Below are positions 1 to 7,499 of a DNA stretch of 9,181 nt, piece by piece. The DNA is taken from the NCBI GenBank assembly GCA_041623475.1, contig JBFJWU010000117.1, positions 1 through 9,181 on the forward strand, written 5' to 3'. Origin of the DNA: JBFJWU01 sp041623475 [NCBI: bacterium] (GTDB lineage: Bacteria > J088). Both the position numbers and the translations under genes were made by a program. Every line of letters begins with the position of its first letter. Within the stretch, counting starts at the first letter, position 1. The notes beneath the pieces were generated by a model. It saw only the letters and a list, made by a program, of their open reading frames with translations. It was not told where the DNA came from and did not search any database.

Positions 1-382
1 CGACCAATGCAAGGCAGGTCGTTTCTTCGTCGATATTCGGAACGTGCAACACCGTGAACGTTGTCCCGGAGCTTGAATAGTGGACATCCAGTTCCAACTG
101 GCGAACGCCGTGCCTGTCTAATTGAACATCGAGGGAGTCGTGCGAGTAAGGGTAGATATTGGCGTCATACGGTGGTTCGACGTGGTAACTGTTATGCGTC
201 CCTTTCATCTGGATATGGTTAATCCTCAGGACATGATCCTGGGCATATCCATACGAGAGCGTCCGCACGTCGCCGAAATCGGATAACCCGTTGTCTGTGG
301 TGCCGGGATTACCTGCCTGGCACCCGCACAGTGCGGCGACAGACAGTACGAGCCCCCACCGCCAGTTATTTCTTCTTGTCAA
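1..382 (-). CDS. Ca2+-dependent phosphoinositide-type phospholipase C-like lipoprotein (partial, C-terminus outside window)
   Basis: The reading frame on the minus strand is open from 382 off the left edge (127 codons visible). The start I chose is a TTG at 382-380, which overlaps the end of the hydrolase gene by 17 nt; no in-frame ATG or GTG lies nearby, so the start is inferred. The N-terminus has Arg-Arg, a hydrophobic stretch (about residues 10-19) and an LCGC lipobox with Cys21, suggesting an exported lipoprotein. Residues 61-66 (GTHNSY), 96-100 (LELDV) and 112-114 (LHV) match the X-domain pattern of PI-PLC: His63 and His113 as the two catalytic histidines, with Asn64, Glu97 and Asp99 as calcium ligands. 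The family cleaves phosphodiester headgroups of phospholipids; the actual substrate here is unknown. The following IDEETTC stretch fits the bacterial 'Ca2+-dependent phosphoinositide-specific PLC' group. Family assignment is fairly sure; the remaining calcium ligands lie outside the window. Confidence 0.75.
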   Translation of the reverse strand, partial: MTRRNNWRWGLVLSVAALCGCQAGNPGTTDNGLSDFGDVRTLSYGYAQDHVLRINHIQMKGTHNSYHVEPPYDANIYPYSHDSLDVQLDRHGVRQLELDVHYSSSGTTFTVLHVPNIDEETTCLALV

Positions 383-1697
383 GAAAGCCGATCCGGGACA
401 GGAACCGCGCAAACTGCCGCAGGTATGTCCCCTTGTCCAGATGCAGGATATGGCTGCCGGGGAACCAGTGGATTCGGCACCGATTCCAATGCTCCCACAG
501 CAACACGGTCTGCTGCGGTGGTGCAAGTCGATCGGCAACTCCGCCGATAATCAACAGGCGATCACGGTCCAATAACGGCTGGTAGTTCAGGGGCGAAGCG
601 ACGGCAAGCATCCTGCGGATATCCGTAATGTCCTTGTTGATCGCCTTCATCAGCCCGCGAACCATGGTACCGGCAGGTTCCCATTCCAGGACCAGGTCGG
701 CAATACTGGCAACCGGTACATTCGGAACTGAAAACTGCAAACGGGACTCGACACCGGCCATCAGGGCCGAGGTGTAACCGCCAAGGCTGATCCCGGTAAT
801 GCCCATAGATGAAACGCCAACTTCGTCCTCGAGGTAGTTCATCAGGATTCGCAAGTCAAATACGCCCTGACCGAACGCTTCATTGATTCGTGACAGGCCA
901 CCGGCAAAAAAACCGTGACCACTGAACGGCGAAAACCTCGTCTGCCGGTAACCATGGAAGGGAAGCGTAAACAGGACAATATCGCAGCCCAGCTTCTCAT
1001 ACAACCAGCGGAATTCGAACATCCACTCATTTACCCAGGCCGCGTCGGCCATGAACCCGTGAACAACAAGAATCGTCGGGCGCGGCCCGGATTCGTGATG
1101 CCAGTAGCGGGCGTGGGCAACAGAATTCGCCTTGTGGCGCAGGTAAGCGTTTCGAACTCCCGGATTAAACGGTTCGTAGGGACTGAGAAAGGTAAGGTCC
1201 TCGCAAATGCCATCTTTGGGGTTGAACAACGGCGCAAAAGCAGGACTGCGCCGGACCTGGACGCCCCGTGGGGGTGCTTTAAAAAACAGTTCCGGATCCT
1301 GTTTCTCGGCAACCGGCTCGTACAGGTCACGACTGGCGAGCATCTCGCGAATTCCGGCCGGATGGAACCCGAGCGGCAAAGCCGTTGACCCCAGCAATGC
1401 GCCAGCCCCCGTACGCAGCGCGACATCTATGGCAGCCGTCGAGTCGACCTTCAGGCGGTCCTTCAGTTTCAGTTCAAATCGTTCACGGTGCTTGTAGAAA
1501 TTACGGGGCAGGCGATCTGCCCAATCGGGCCCCAACTGGTAACGATTGGCTGCGTTGTGACTGTCGTGCACAATTCGAGACACGACGGGTTGGTCGATCT
1601 CGGTAATCAATTTCAGATGCTTGTCGCTACCGGCTGTTTTTGCCAATTGGGCACGCCTTTCACTGGAACACTGTTTGATTGTGCCTTCATTATGCAC
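366..1697 (-). CDS. Alpha/beta hydrolase, possibly ABHD18-like (443 aa)
   Basis: This is a serine hydrolase of the alpha/beta fold, probably an esterase or lipase-like enzyme of unknown substrate. The core begins near residue 207 with the oxyanion motif VVHGF (211-215). The nucleophile elbow is GISLG (302-306), so Ser304 is the nucleophile. Asp389 in the ADRLAP loop and His416 in the GSHILH loop complete the triad. The roughly 200-residue N-terminal extension, the LPFHG motif (245-249) and the overall length recall the ABHD18/DUF2048 group; that placement is from memory and is tentative. The listed start is a GTG with a poor ribosome site. An in-frame TTG at 1646 (residue 18) has AAAGG nine bases upstream and may be the true start. 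The gene is divergent from the dehydrogenase operon across only 74 bp and overlaps the downstream phospholipase gene, so the two hydrolases are probably co-transcribed and may act on related lipid substrates. No signal peptide is visible. Confidence 0.85.
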   Translation of the reverse strand: MHNEGTIKQCSSERRAQLAKTAGSDKHLKLITEIDQPVVSRIVHDSHNAANRYQLGPDWADRLPRNFYKHRERFELKLKDRLKVDSTAAIDVALRTGAGALLGSTALPLGFHPAGIREMLASRDLYEPVAEKQDPELFFKAPPRGVQVRRSPAFAPLFNPKDGICEDLTFLSPYEPFNPGVRNAYLRHKANSVAHARYWHHESGPRPTILVVHGFMADAAWVNEWMFEFRWLYEKLGCDIVLFTLPFHGYRQTRFSPFSGHGFFAGGLSRINEAFGQGVFDLRILMNYLEDEVGVSSMGITGISLGGYTSALMAGVESRLQFSVPNVPVASIADLVLEWEPAGTMVRGLMKAINKDITDIRRMLAVASPLNYQPLLDRDRLLIIGGVADRLAPPQQTVLLWEHWNRCRIHWFPGSHILHLDKGTYLRQFARFLSRIGFLDKKK

Positions 1698-1757
1698 GTC
1701 CGACAGGCCGGGGGGAAACCTGCTACCTTACGTTGAAGTATTCTGACCCCGCCACGC

Positions 1758-1763
1758 AGGAGG
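1758..1763 (+). promoter_or_regulatory. Ribosome binding site fixing the GTG start of the alcohol dehydrogenase
   Basis: AGGAGG lies 8 nt before the GTG at 1772. It decides the start against a longer reading frame that opens at a TTG at 1679. That longer frame would add 31 residues, overlap the divergent hydrolase gene and precede the normal MKAV-type N-terminus of this enzyme family. Confidence 0.85.
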
Positions 1764-1771
1764 ACCTTTTT

Positions 1772-2812
1772 GTGAAAGCAGTAACATTCCAGGAAGTCGG
1801 CGTTATGGCCGTGTCCGACGTACCGGATCCGACCATCGAGCAACCCGGTGACGCGATTGTAAAAATATCGTGTTGCGCCATCTGCGGATCGGACCTGCAC
1901 CTGTTGCACGGCGATATCCCCCTGACACCCGGTTATATCTGTGGCCACGAATTTACCGGCACAATTGAGGAAACCGGCAGCGGCGTCTCTGGCTTCAAAA
2001 CAGGAGACCACGTGGTCGGCGCATTTCATATTGCCTGCGGCACCTGCGGGGAATGCCGCCGCGGCAACCAGCATTTGTGCCGCCGGGGTGGGGTACTGGG
2101 GTACGGCCCGATGACAGGGAACCTGCCGGGGACCCAGGCGGAGTACGCGAAAATATCCTTTGCGGACAATAATTTAAGAAAAATACCCGAGGGTATGGAC
2201 GAAGAAAAGGCGTTGTTTTGCGGCGACGTCCTGACAACAGCCTATGGGGCCGTTGTCAATGGGCAATTAGAGCCCGGTGAAAGCGTCGCCGTTATCGGTT
2301 GCGGTCCGGTCGGCATCATGGCCATCCAGAGCGCCCAGGCACTGGGCGCCGGGGATGTTTACGCCCTGGACCTGTTGCCCGACCGACGTAAACTGGCCGA
2401 ATCATTTGGTGCAATTCCCGTTGACGCAGGTGACAATCCGGCTGGTGCGATCAGGGACCTGACCCGCAAGCGCGGTGTCGATGTTGTCATCGAGGCGGTC
2501 GGCGGCAACCACGGCACGATCGAACTGGCGTTCCAGTTGGTCGCTGGCGGCGGGCGGATTTCTGCCGTCGGTGTGACCAACCAGCCAACCTTTGAATACC
2601 CCCTGTTGCTGGGCCTGGGCAAGGACCTTACGTTCCGCATTGGCCTGGCCAACATCCACCGGGATTTCGACGCCACAATGGAACTGGTGCGGTCCGGGCG
2701 AATCGACCCGTTGCCGGTTGTGTCGCACCGAATGGCCCTGGATGAGGCCGTCAAGGGTTATCAGATGGCTGACCAGAGGCAGGCGACCAAAATCCTGCTT
2801 AAACCGTCGTAA
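1772..2812 (+). CDS. Zinc-dependent alcohol dehydrogenase, MDR superfamily (346 aa)
   Basis: This enzyme oxidises an alcohol to an aldehyde or ketone with NAD(P)+ in the cytoplasm. The N-terminal GroES-like domain carries the catalytic zinc site: Cys38 in CGSD, His59-Glu60 in GHE, and probably Asp152 in CGDVLTTAYG. That last aspartate is typical of the formaldehyde-dehydrogenase/threonine-dehydrogenase side of the family. The structural zinc loop is complete, with Cys89, Cys92, Cys95 and Cys103. The Rossmann fold starts at 172 with GCGPVG (176-181), and Asp200 at the end of strand two favours NAD+ over NADP+. The length is normal. The GTG start follows an ideal Shine-Dalgarno. It is the first gene of a three-gene operon, 18 nt ahead of the aldehyde dehydrogenase, which suggests that the aldehyde it makes is passed on. 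The substrate cannot be read from sequence. Confidence 0.93.
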   Translation: MKAVTFQEVGVMAVSDVPDPTIEQPGDAIVKISCCAICGSDLHLLHGDIPLTPGYICGHEFTGTIEETGSGVSGFKTGDHVVGAFHIACGTCGECRRGNQHLCRRGGVLGYGPMTGNLPGTQAEYAKISFADNNLRKIPEGMDEEKALFCGDVLTTAYGAVVNGQLEPGESVAVIGCGPVGIMAIQSAQALGAGDVYALDLLPDRRKLAESFGAIPVDAGDNPAGAIRDLTRKRGVDVVIEAVGGNHGTIELAFQLVAGGGRISAVGVTNQPTFEYPLLLGLGKDLTFRIGLANIHRDFDATMELVRSGRIDPLPVVSHRMALDEAVKGYQMADQRQATKILLKPS

Positions 2813-2830
2813 ACAAAGAAGCGGGGCGAG

Positions 2831-4333
2831 ATGACGCAACAATATGACCTTCTACCCGCGGTTCGTTCGTTTCTGGATCGTGCCGGGAAATTATTGATCG
2901 ATAACGACTGGACCGATGCCGTCGATGGAGCAACGTTCGAGACGCTTGATCCCGCCACTGGTCAGCCGATCAAGGCGGTCGCCGCTGCTGGCACAGCAGA
3001 TGTGGATGCAGCAGTAAGCGCGGCACGCGCCGCGTTGGAGAATGGCAAATGGTCAACAATGTCGCCGTCCCACAGGGCACGGTTGTTATGGAAACTGGCT
3101 GACCTGATCAGCGCCAATGCAGATGAACTGGCACAGCTTGAATCGCTGGACACCGGCAAACCGTTTCCGGAATCCCGCGGTGCGGATATCCCGGGTGCAG
3201 CAGAGCATTTTCGCTATTTCGCAGGATGGTGCACCAAATGGACAGGCGAGACACTTCCGGTCAGCTTGCCTGGCGAATACCTGGCCTATACGCGCCGGGA
3301 ACCCGTCGGGGTTGTCGGTGCCATCGTCCCGTGGAACTTCCCGCTGCTGATTACGGCCTGGAAACTGGCACCGGCGCTGGCGATGGGCAACACCATCGTA
3401 TTGAAACCCAGTGAAATCACGCCGCTCACGGCGTTACGCCTGGGCGAACTGATTATCGAAGCTGGTTTTCCGCCTGGCGTTGTCAATATTGTTCCTGGCT
3501 ATGGCTCGACCGCCGGCGCCGCCATCACGGCACACAAAGGGGTCAACAAGGTTACGTTTACCGGTTCTCCAAGAACCGGTCGGGAAATCATGACCACAGC
3601 AGCAGTAGACTTCAAACGGGTGACGCTGGAGCTAGGGGGCAAATCCCCGAACATTGTCTTTCCGGATGCCGACCTCAGTCGTGCAGTTCCCGGGGCACTG
3701 GGGGCCATCTTCTTCAATCAGGGCGAAGTCTGTGCGGCCGGTTCACGCTTGTTCGTAGAGAAGGACCATTACAACCAGATGGTCGACGCAGTCGTTGCCG
3801 GAGCCGAAAAACTGGCCGGGCGTCAGGGGCCTGGTGTCGTCGAAGGGACGCGCATGGGGCCGCTGGTCAGTCGCGAGCACATGGATCGGGTTCTTGGCTA
3901 TATCGAAACCGGAAAGAACGAGGGCGCCGAGCTGTTAACCGGCGGTGGCGCAAACGAGTCGGCAGGGCCGGGCTATTTTGTCCAGCCCACCGTATTCGCC
4001 GGGTCTGACGACCTGACCATTGCCCGCGAAGAGATATTCGGGCCCGTGTTGACGGTGTTGCCGTTCACGGAACTGGATGAGGTGATCAACCGGGCAAACG
4101 ATACCGAATACGGCCTGGCTGCCGGTGTCTGGACTCAGGATGTGGCCAAGGCCATTCGTGTCGCCCACAGGTTGCGCGCGGGGACCGTCTGGATCAACGG
4201 TTACAGTTTGTTTGATCCGACCAGCCCATGGGGCGGATTCAAGACCAGCGGAATCGGTCGGGAAATGGGTCGTTACGCGCTGGAGCATTTTACCGAGGTG
4301 AAGAGCGTCTGGGTCAACCTGACTGAAGGATGA
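2831..4333 (+). CDS. NAD(P)-dependent aldehyde dehydrogenase, phenylacetaldehyde/betaine-aldehyde-dehydrogenase-like (500 aa)
   Basis: It oxidises an aldehyde to a carboxylic acid. All hallmark residues are present: PWNF with Asn169, Lys192 in the LKPSE cofactor motif, TGSPRTG (244-250), Glu267 in ELGGK as general base, Cys301 in NQGEVCAAG as nucleophile, and EIFGPV with Glu401 for ribose binding. Length matches the family. The NQGxVCAAGSR context and the N-terminal region resemble FeaB/StyD phenylacetaldehyde dehydrogenases as I remember them, but substrate calls from such motifs are weak. The Shine-Dalgarno before the ATG is poor (GC-rich, GGGGCGAG), so translation may depend on coupling to the upstream dehydrogenase. 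The stop codon is 3 nt before the start of the acyl-CoA dehydrogenase gene. The natural reading is that it acts directly after the alcohol dehydrogenase. Confidence 0.95.
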   Translation: MTQQYDLLPAVRSFLDRAGKLLIDNDWTDAVDGATFETLDPATGQPIKAVAAAGTADVDAAVSAARAALENGKWSTMSPSHRARLLWKLADLISANADELAQLESLDTGKPFPESRGADIPGAAEHFRYFAGWCTKWTGETLPVSLPGEYLAYTRREPVGVVGAIVPWNFPLLITAWKLAPALAMGNTIVLKPSEITPLTALRLGELIIEAGFPPGVVNIVPGYGSTAGAAITAHKGVNKVTFTGSPRTGREIMTTAAVDFKRVTLELGGKSPNIVFPDADLSRAVPGALGAIFFNQGEVCAAGSRLFVEKDHYNQMVDAVVAGAEKLAGRQGPGVVEGTRMGPLVSREHMDRVLGYIETGKNEGAELLTGGGANESAGPGYFVQPTVFAGSDDLTIAREEIFGPVLTVLPFTELDEVINRANDTEYGLAAGVWTQDVAKAIRVAHRLRAGTVWINGYSLFDPTSPWGGFKTSGIGREMGRYALEHFTEVKSVWVNLTEG

Positions 4334-4336
4334 ATC

Positions 4337-5494
4337 ATGCTTGATTACGTACAAGTTACCGACCTGTTAAGTGACGAAGAACGCCAAATCCAGGCGGCGG
4401 CCCGAAAGCTTCTGGACAAGGAAGCTGGGCCGCTGATCCGGGACGCCTGGGACAGCGAACGGTTTCCCCTGGACCTGGTGCCGAAAATTGCCGAACTGGG
4501 CGCATTTGGTGCCCATCTGCCCAGGGAATATGGCTGCGCCGGTGTGTCTGCGGCGGGTTACGGACTGCTGATGTATGAACTGGAACGCATTGACAGTGGG
4601 CTGCGAAGTTTCGCCAGTGTCCAGGGCAGCCTGTCAATGACCGCAATCTACCTGTTCGGCAGCGAAGCGCAGAAGCAGGAGTTATTACCCCGCATGGCCC
4701 GGGCCGAGGTACTCGGATGCTTCGGACTGACCGAGCCAAATGGCGGCAGCGACCCGGGTGGAATGTTGACGCGGGCGCGACGAGACGGTGACGGATACCG
4801 GATCAGTGGGACCAAGATGTGGATTACAAACGGCAATATTGCGGATATTGCCATCGTCTGGGCGAAGGACGACGACGGCGTGGTTCGTGGTTTTGTTGTC
4901 CCAACTGACTCGGATGGATTCACAGCCAATCTGGTCAAGCACAAGATGAGCCTGCGGGCGTCAATCACCAGTGAGCTGGTTCTCGAGGATGTCTATGTTG
5001 ACAGCGACGCGTTATTGCCTGGCGGCAACGGCCTGAGCGCGCCCCTCAACTGCCTGACTCGTGCACGGTTTGGTATTGCCTGGGGCGCATTGGGTGCCCT
5101 GGAGTCAATTTATGTCGAGGCCCTCGACTATGCCAAGAACCGGATGACCTTTGACAAGCCGATTGCATCCCGGCAACTGGTCCAGGAAAAACTTGTGCGC
5201 ATGGTGTCCGATCACAGTCGCGGGTTGCTGTTGGCCTGGCGACTGGCCAAATTAAAGGACGCGGACCAGTTAAAGTACACCCACGTGTCACTGGCAAAAC
5301 GCGAAAACGTCCGCAGCGCCCTGAATGCCGGTCGGCTGGCCCGGGACATCCTGGGCGGATTTGGAATTACAACCGAGTACGGGACGATCCGCCACATGCT
5401 TAATCTGGAAACGGTCGACACGTACGAAGGCACCCACGATGTGCACACATTGATCCTGGGCCGCGACCTGACGGGCGAGAACGCACTGGTCTGA
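4337..5494 (+). CDS. Acyl-CoA dehydrogenase, glutaryl-CoA dehydrogenase-like (385 aa)
   Basis: This is an FAD-dependent dehydrogenase closely resembling glutaryl-CoA dehydrogenase (glutaryl-CoA to crotonyl-CoA plus CO2). FAD/substrate motifs are CFGLTEPNGGSDP (128-140) and MWITN (161-165). The active-site base is Glu364 in TYEGTHDVH (362-370). Residues that set glutaryl-CoA dehydrogenase apart from simple acyl-CoA dehydrogenases are all here: Glu83 and Arg90-Ser91 in ELERIDSGLRS, and Tyr363. They correspond to human Glu87, Arg94, Ser95 and Tyr369. The RFGIAWGALGA block (244-254) and C-terminal HxLILGR-like end also match. The ATG has AAGGA 6 nt upstream, embedded in the end of the aldehyde dehydrogenase gene, so the two are translationally linked. 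Some homologues act on other dicarboxylyl- or short-chain acyl-CoAs, and not all decarboxylate. No LysR regulator or CoA transferase, common neighbours of gcdH, is present, so I give no symbol. Confidence 0.9.
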   Translation: MLDYVQVTDLLSDEERQIQAAARKLLDKEAGPLIRDAWDSERFPLDLVPKIAELGAFGAHLPREYGCAGVSAAGYGLLMYELERIDSGLRSFASVQGSLSMTAIYLFGSEAQKQELLPRMARAEVLGCFGLTEPNGGSDPGGMLTRARRDGDGYRISGTKMWITNGNIADIAIVWAKDDDGVVRGFVVPTDSDGFTANLVKHKMSLRASITSELVLEDVYVDSDALLPGGNGLSAPLNCLTRARFGIAWGALGALESIYVEALDYAKNRMTFDKPIASRQLVQEKLVRMVSDHSRGLLLAWRLAKLKDADQLKYTHVSLAKRENVRSALNAGRLARDILGGFGITTEYGTIRHMLNLETVDTYEGTHDVHTLILGRDLTGENALV

Positions 5495-5579
5495 TTTTGC
5501 GTCAGCCGGGTCCGCACCCGTTTCGCTTATTGCCGGGTTTTCGCCGACCTGACAACATGTAAAACAGAAGTCCTGGACG

Positions 5580-5601
5580 ATGGGCAGACAGGACTGCCCA
5601 T
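5580..5601. repeat. Perfect 8-bp inverted repeat upstream of the first four-helix membrane protein gene
   Basis: ATGGGCAG (5580-5587) and CTGCCCAT (5594-5601) are perfect inverse complements around a 6-nt centre. The right arm touches TACAAT (5601-5606), a 5/6 match to a -10 hexamer, and the gene starts at 5626. No T-run follows, so a rho-independent terminator is unlikely. An operator between -35 and -10, or a leader hairpin near the ribosome site, fits better. The -10 call is an inference because no good -35 is visible. Confidence 0.5.
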
Positions 5602-5625
5602 ACAATCTATACGGAGAGCCTGCCA

Positions 5626-6126
5626 ATGGATTACGCCTCGCACATTCACATCATGATCAACCACCTGCCGCTGGACGCGACGGTTTTTGCATTGGTGGTA
5701 CTGCTTTACGGGACGTTGCGAGACGAGGAAACGCCAATCCGAATTGGACTGGCGACCCTGATTGTAGCGGCGATCATTACGGGAATGACCTACAGGACGG
5801 GCCCCAGCGCCGCCGCAGCTGCCGGGCACGTTGATCCGGAAGCGGCGAGCAGGTTGGCGCTCCATTCGGCCATCGGCCACATCGCCCAGATCTGTTCGCT
5901 TGTAACCGGAGTCGCCGCGGTATTCGGGATCTGGTATTTCCAGCCCGGCCAGCGTGTCCGCCGGGAGTTCGCCGCGGTTGTGATGGCATTATCACTTGCA
6001 ACGATCGTGCTGTCAGGGTTCGCCTTTGTCAGCGGCAAACGGCTCGGTCACATCGACCTGTTCCAGGGGGCGTCCATGGCGCCAACCCAACCGGACATCG
6101 TTGCAATATTGTTGAAGACCGCCTAG
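5626..6126 (+). CDS. Four-helix membrane protein with conserved histidines (copy 1, 166 aa)
   Basis: I know no function for this protein. It has four predicted transmembrane helices, at about residues 14-30, 39-55, 86-105 and 115-135, and no enzyme motif. The N-terminus HIHIMINHLPLD recalls a widespread family of small uncharacterised bacterial membrane proteins with an N-terminal HxxxNHLP motif. A hand alignment with the protein at 7665-8228 is ungapped over residues 3-147, with about 50 identical positions (roughly 35%). Invariant in both are His8, His13, His80 and His142, the last in SGKRLGH. Histidines at helix ends in a four-helix bundle could bind haem or metal; that is inference only. 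GGAG lies 9 nt before the ATG. Its TAG stop overlaps the GTG start of the MAPEG gene by one base, so the two are almost surely co-expressed. Confidence 0.85.
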   Translation: MDYASHIHIMINHLPLDATVFALVVLLYGTLRDEETPIRIGLATLIVAAIITGMTYRTGPSAAAAAGHVDPEAASRLALHSAIGHIAQICSLVTGVAAVFGIWYFQPGQRVRREFAAVVMALSLATIVLSGFAFVSGKRLGHIDLFQGASMAPTQPDIVAILLKTA

Positions 6127-6566
6127 TGACACCAGAGCTGGCCAGGCTGGCACCGGCGGCGTGGGTAACCATTGGCTACTTCGCGTACTGGTATTACCTG
6201 CTTCTGGGCAAACAACGCGGGACGAAGTATCGGCTGAAACGCCAGTACGAAGAAGCGGGCAAGCCGTTTGACCGTTATTTCGGTCAGGATCGCGAAATGC
6301 TCGCCGCTGATCGGGTCGTGGGCAATAACCTGGAGCAAATGGGCCCGTTTTTGTCGTCGCTCTGGCTGTGTGCGATATTTGCATCTGCCGATATTGCCGG
6401 TTGGCTGGGAACCGCATACGTGGCATTGCGAATCGGGTATCCGATGTTGATGGGGCCGGAACTGGACCACGTCCAGTCCAAGCGTGTCGCGTTCGTAACA
6501 ATTCCCTGTTACGGAATCATTCTGGCTATGTACATCCTTGCTGCCAGGTCGTTACTGGCGGCCTGA
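6126..6566 (+). CDS. MAPEG-family membrane protein (146 aa)
   Basis: It belongs to the MAPEG family (membrane-associated proteins in eicosanoid and glutathione metabolism), which includes microsomal glutathione S-transferases. Four hydrophobic segments lie at about residues 10-27, 72-90, 92-109 and 122-143. The diagnostic stretch is Arg63-x3-Asn67-x2-Glu70 followed by GPFL (73-76) and GW (92-93), which aligns with RAHxNxLEN-xxPFL of typical members. The usual His of that motif is Val65 here. The GTG start overlaps the stop of the upstream membrane protein gene; only a weak AAGA precedes it, which suggests coupled translation. Many bacterial MAPEG proteins have no proven glutathione activity, so the enzymatic role is open. 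Its stop is only 7 nt from the stop of the convergent hydrolase gene. Confidence 0.85.
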   Translation: MTPELARLAPAAWVTIGYFAYWYYLLLGKQRGTKYRLKRQYEEAGKPFDRYFGQDREMLAADRVVGNNLEQMGPFLSSLWLCAIFASADIAGWLGTAYVALRIGYPMLMGPELDHVQSKRVAFVTIPCYGIILAMYILAARSLLAA

Positions 6567-6573
6567 ACCGCGG

Positions 6574-7380
6574 TCAAACCTGCGCCGGCAACAGTCGCTG
6601 GCGGAAAAAGTCAAACAGTTCAAGTTCAGCCCTGCGGGTAGGATGCTCGGGCTGCCCACGGTAATCGAACGCCAGGACACTGTGTGCCAGGGGACTGATA
6701 CCATCCGGGTTACCCAGTCGTGAGTCGATCTCGATCGCCACAAACCCGTCACCCAACGCATTTTTCAAAGTTGTGAATCGTTCACCTGGACACAGGCGAT
6801 CGCCTGTAAACCGTAACCCCATTACACACAGTCCGTCGTTCCTGACCCGGTCCGCGACCCGTTCCAGTGTCCGGCAGTCCACACCGGGGTCCCGGCGCTG
6901 ACGGGGCGTAATCGGAAAGGGCAACGACGGCTGGCTGAGCGCCGGCGCAGTGATCACGGGATCTGCCGCCATTGCCAGCGCGAATCCGCCGGTCAGGCAC
7001 ATGCCGACGGCACCAACCCCAGGCCCACCACGCTCCCTGTGGGCTTCATGGGCAAGTAACCGCAACCAGTCGGTAACAGGACTGTTGCGCCCGGTCGCCC
7101 AGACGGCGAATTCCCGCGACACGCAGGCGACCGCCAGGGTCTGCAGGGCGTACGGTATCGATATGTCCCGGCCGGGTCGCCCGGTCAGGCTGGGCATGAA
7201 GACTGTGAATCCCTGACCGACCAGCCTGCGACCAAAGTCAGCCACCGCCGGGTACAGGCCCGGGGATTCGTGAATGACGATAACAGCAGGCCCTTCGCCA
7301 CCGACCAGAACGGGCCGGGATTTGTCCAGGAATTCGTATTGGCGATATTCAAAATCGGGGTAGGTCGGTTTCGTTTTCAT
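6574..7380 (-). CDS. Dienelactone hydrolase family protein (268 aa)
   Basis: This is a cytoplasmic alpha/beta hydrolase of the dienelactone hydrolase family, in which the nucleophile is cysteine. The elbow GMCLTG (126-131) gives Cys128; Asp194 in TGDRLCP and His233 in LAHSVL complete the Cys-Asp-His triad. IHESPGL (36-42) matches the family's IHE-x2-GL motif, whose glutamate interacts with the cysteine. Length is typical for a single-domain member. The ATG has GGAG five bases upstream (plus-strand 7386-7389), and an AT-rich TATAAA (minus strand, 7397-7392) could be a -10 hexamer. The gene converges with the MAPEG gene and diverges from the second four-helix gene. True dienelactone activity in a chloroaromatic pathway is not implied: no catechol-pathway genes are nearby and the substrate is unknown. 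Confidence 0.9.
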   Translation of the reverse strand: MKTKPTYPDFEYRQYEFLDKSRPVLVGGEGPAVIVIHESPGLYPAVADFGRRLVGQGFTVFMPSLTGRPGRDISIPYALQTLAVACVSREFAVWATGRNSPVTDWLRLLAHEAHRERGGPGVGAVGMCLTGGFALAMAADPVITAPALSQPSLPFPITPRQRRDPGVDCRTLERVADRVRNDGLCVMGLRFTGDRLCPGERFTTLKNALGDGFVAIEIDSRLGNPDGISPLAHSVLAFDYRGQPEHPTRRAELELFDFFRQRLLPAQV

Positions 7381-7499
7381 GTCGACTCCAATTTATACAA
7401 TGCAGGTTCGCCCATTGGCACGCACGTGTCCGCAACGGGCAGGCGATGCCGATCCTGCCCTCAACACCATAGCTCCAGTACCAGCGCTGTGGCGAGTAG

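Noticed and set aside
915-1497. Plus-strand open frames opposite the alpha/beta hydrolase gene
   Set aside because: They are the antisense image of a well-supported gene and show no family motif or ribosome site.
1679-1771. A longer alcohol dehydrogenase starting at a TTG at 1679
   Set aside because: The extra 31 residues do not look like the family, the frame would overlap the divergent hydrolase, and an ideal AGGAGG stands 8 nt before the GTG at 1772.
5507-5523. Possible terminator after the acyl-CoA dehydrogenase gene (CGGGT-CCGC-ACCCG then TTT)
   Set aside because: The stem is only 5 bp and the T-run only three bases, too weak to call an intrinsic terminator.
6574-7380. Dienelactone hydrolase as evidence for a chloroaromatic degradation cluster
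   Set aside because: No catechol dioxygenase, cycloisomerase or maleylacetate reductase gene is present, and this hydrolase family has many unrelated substrates.
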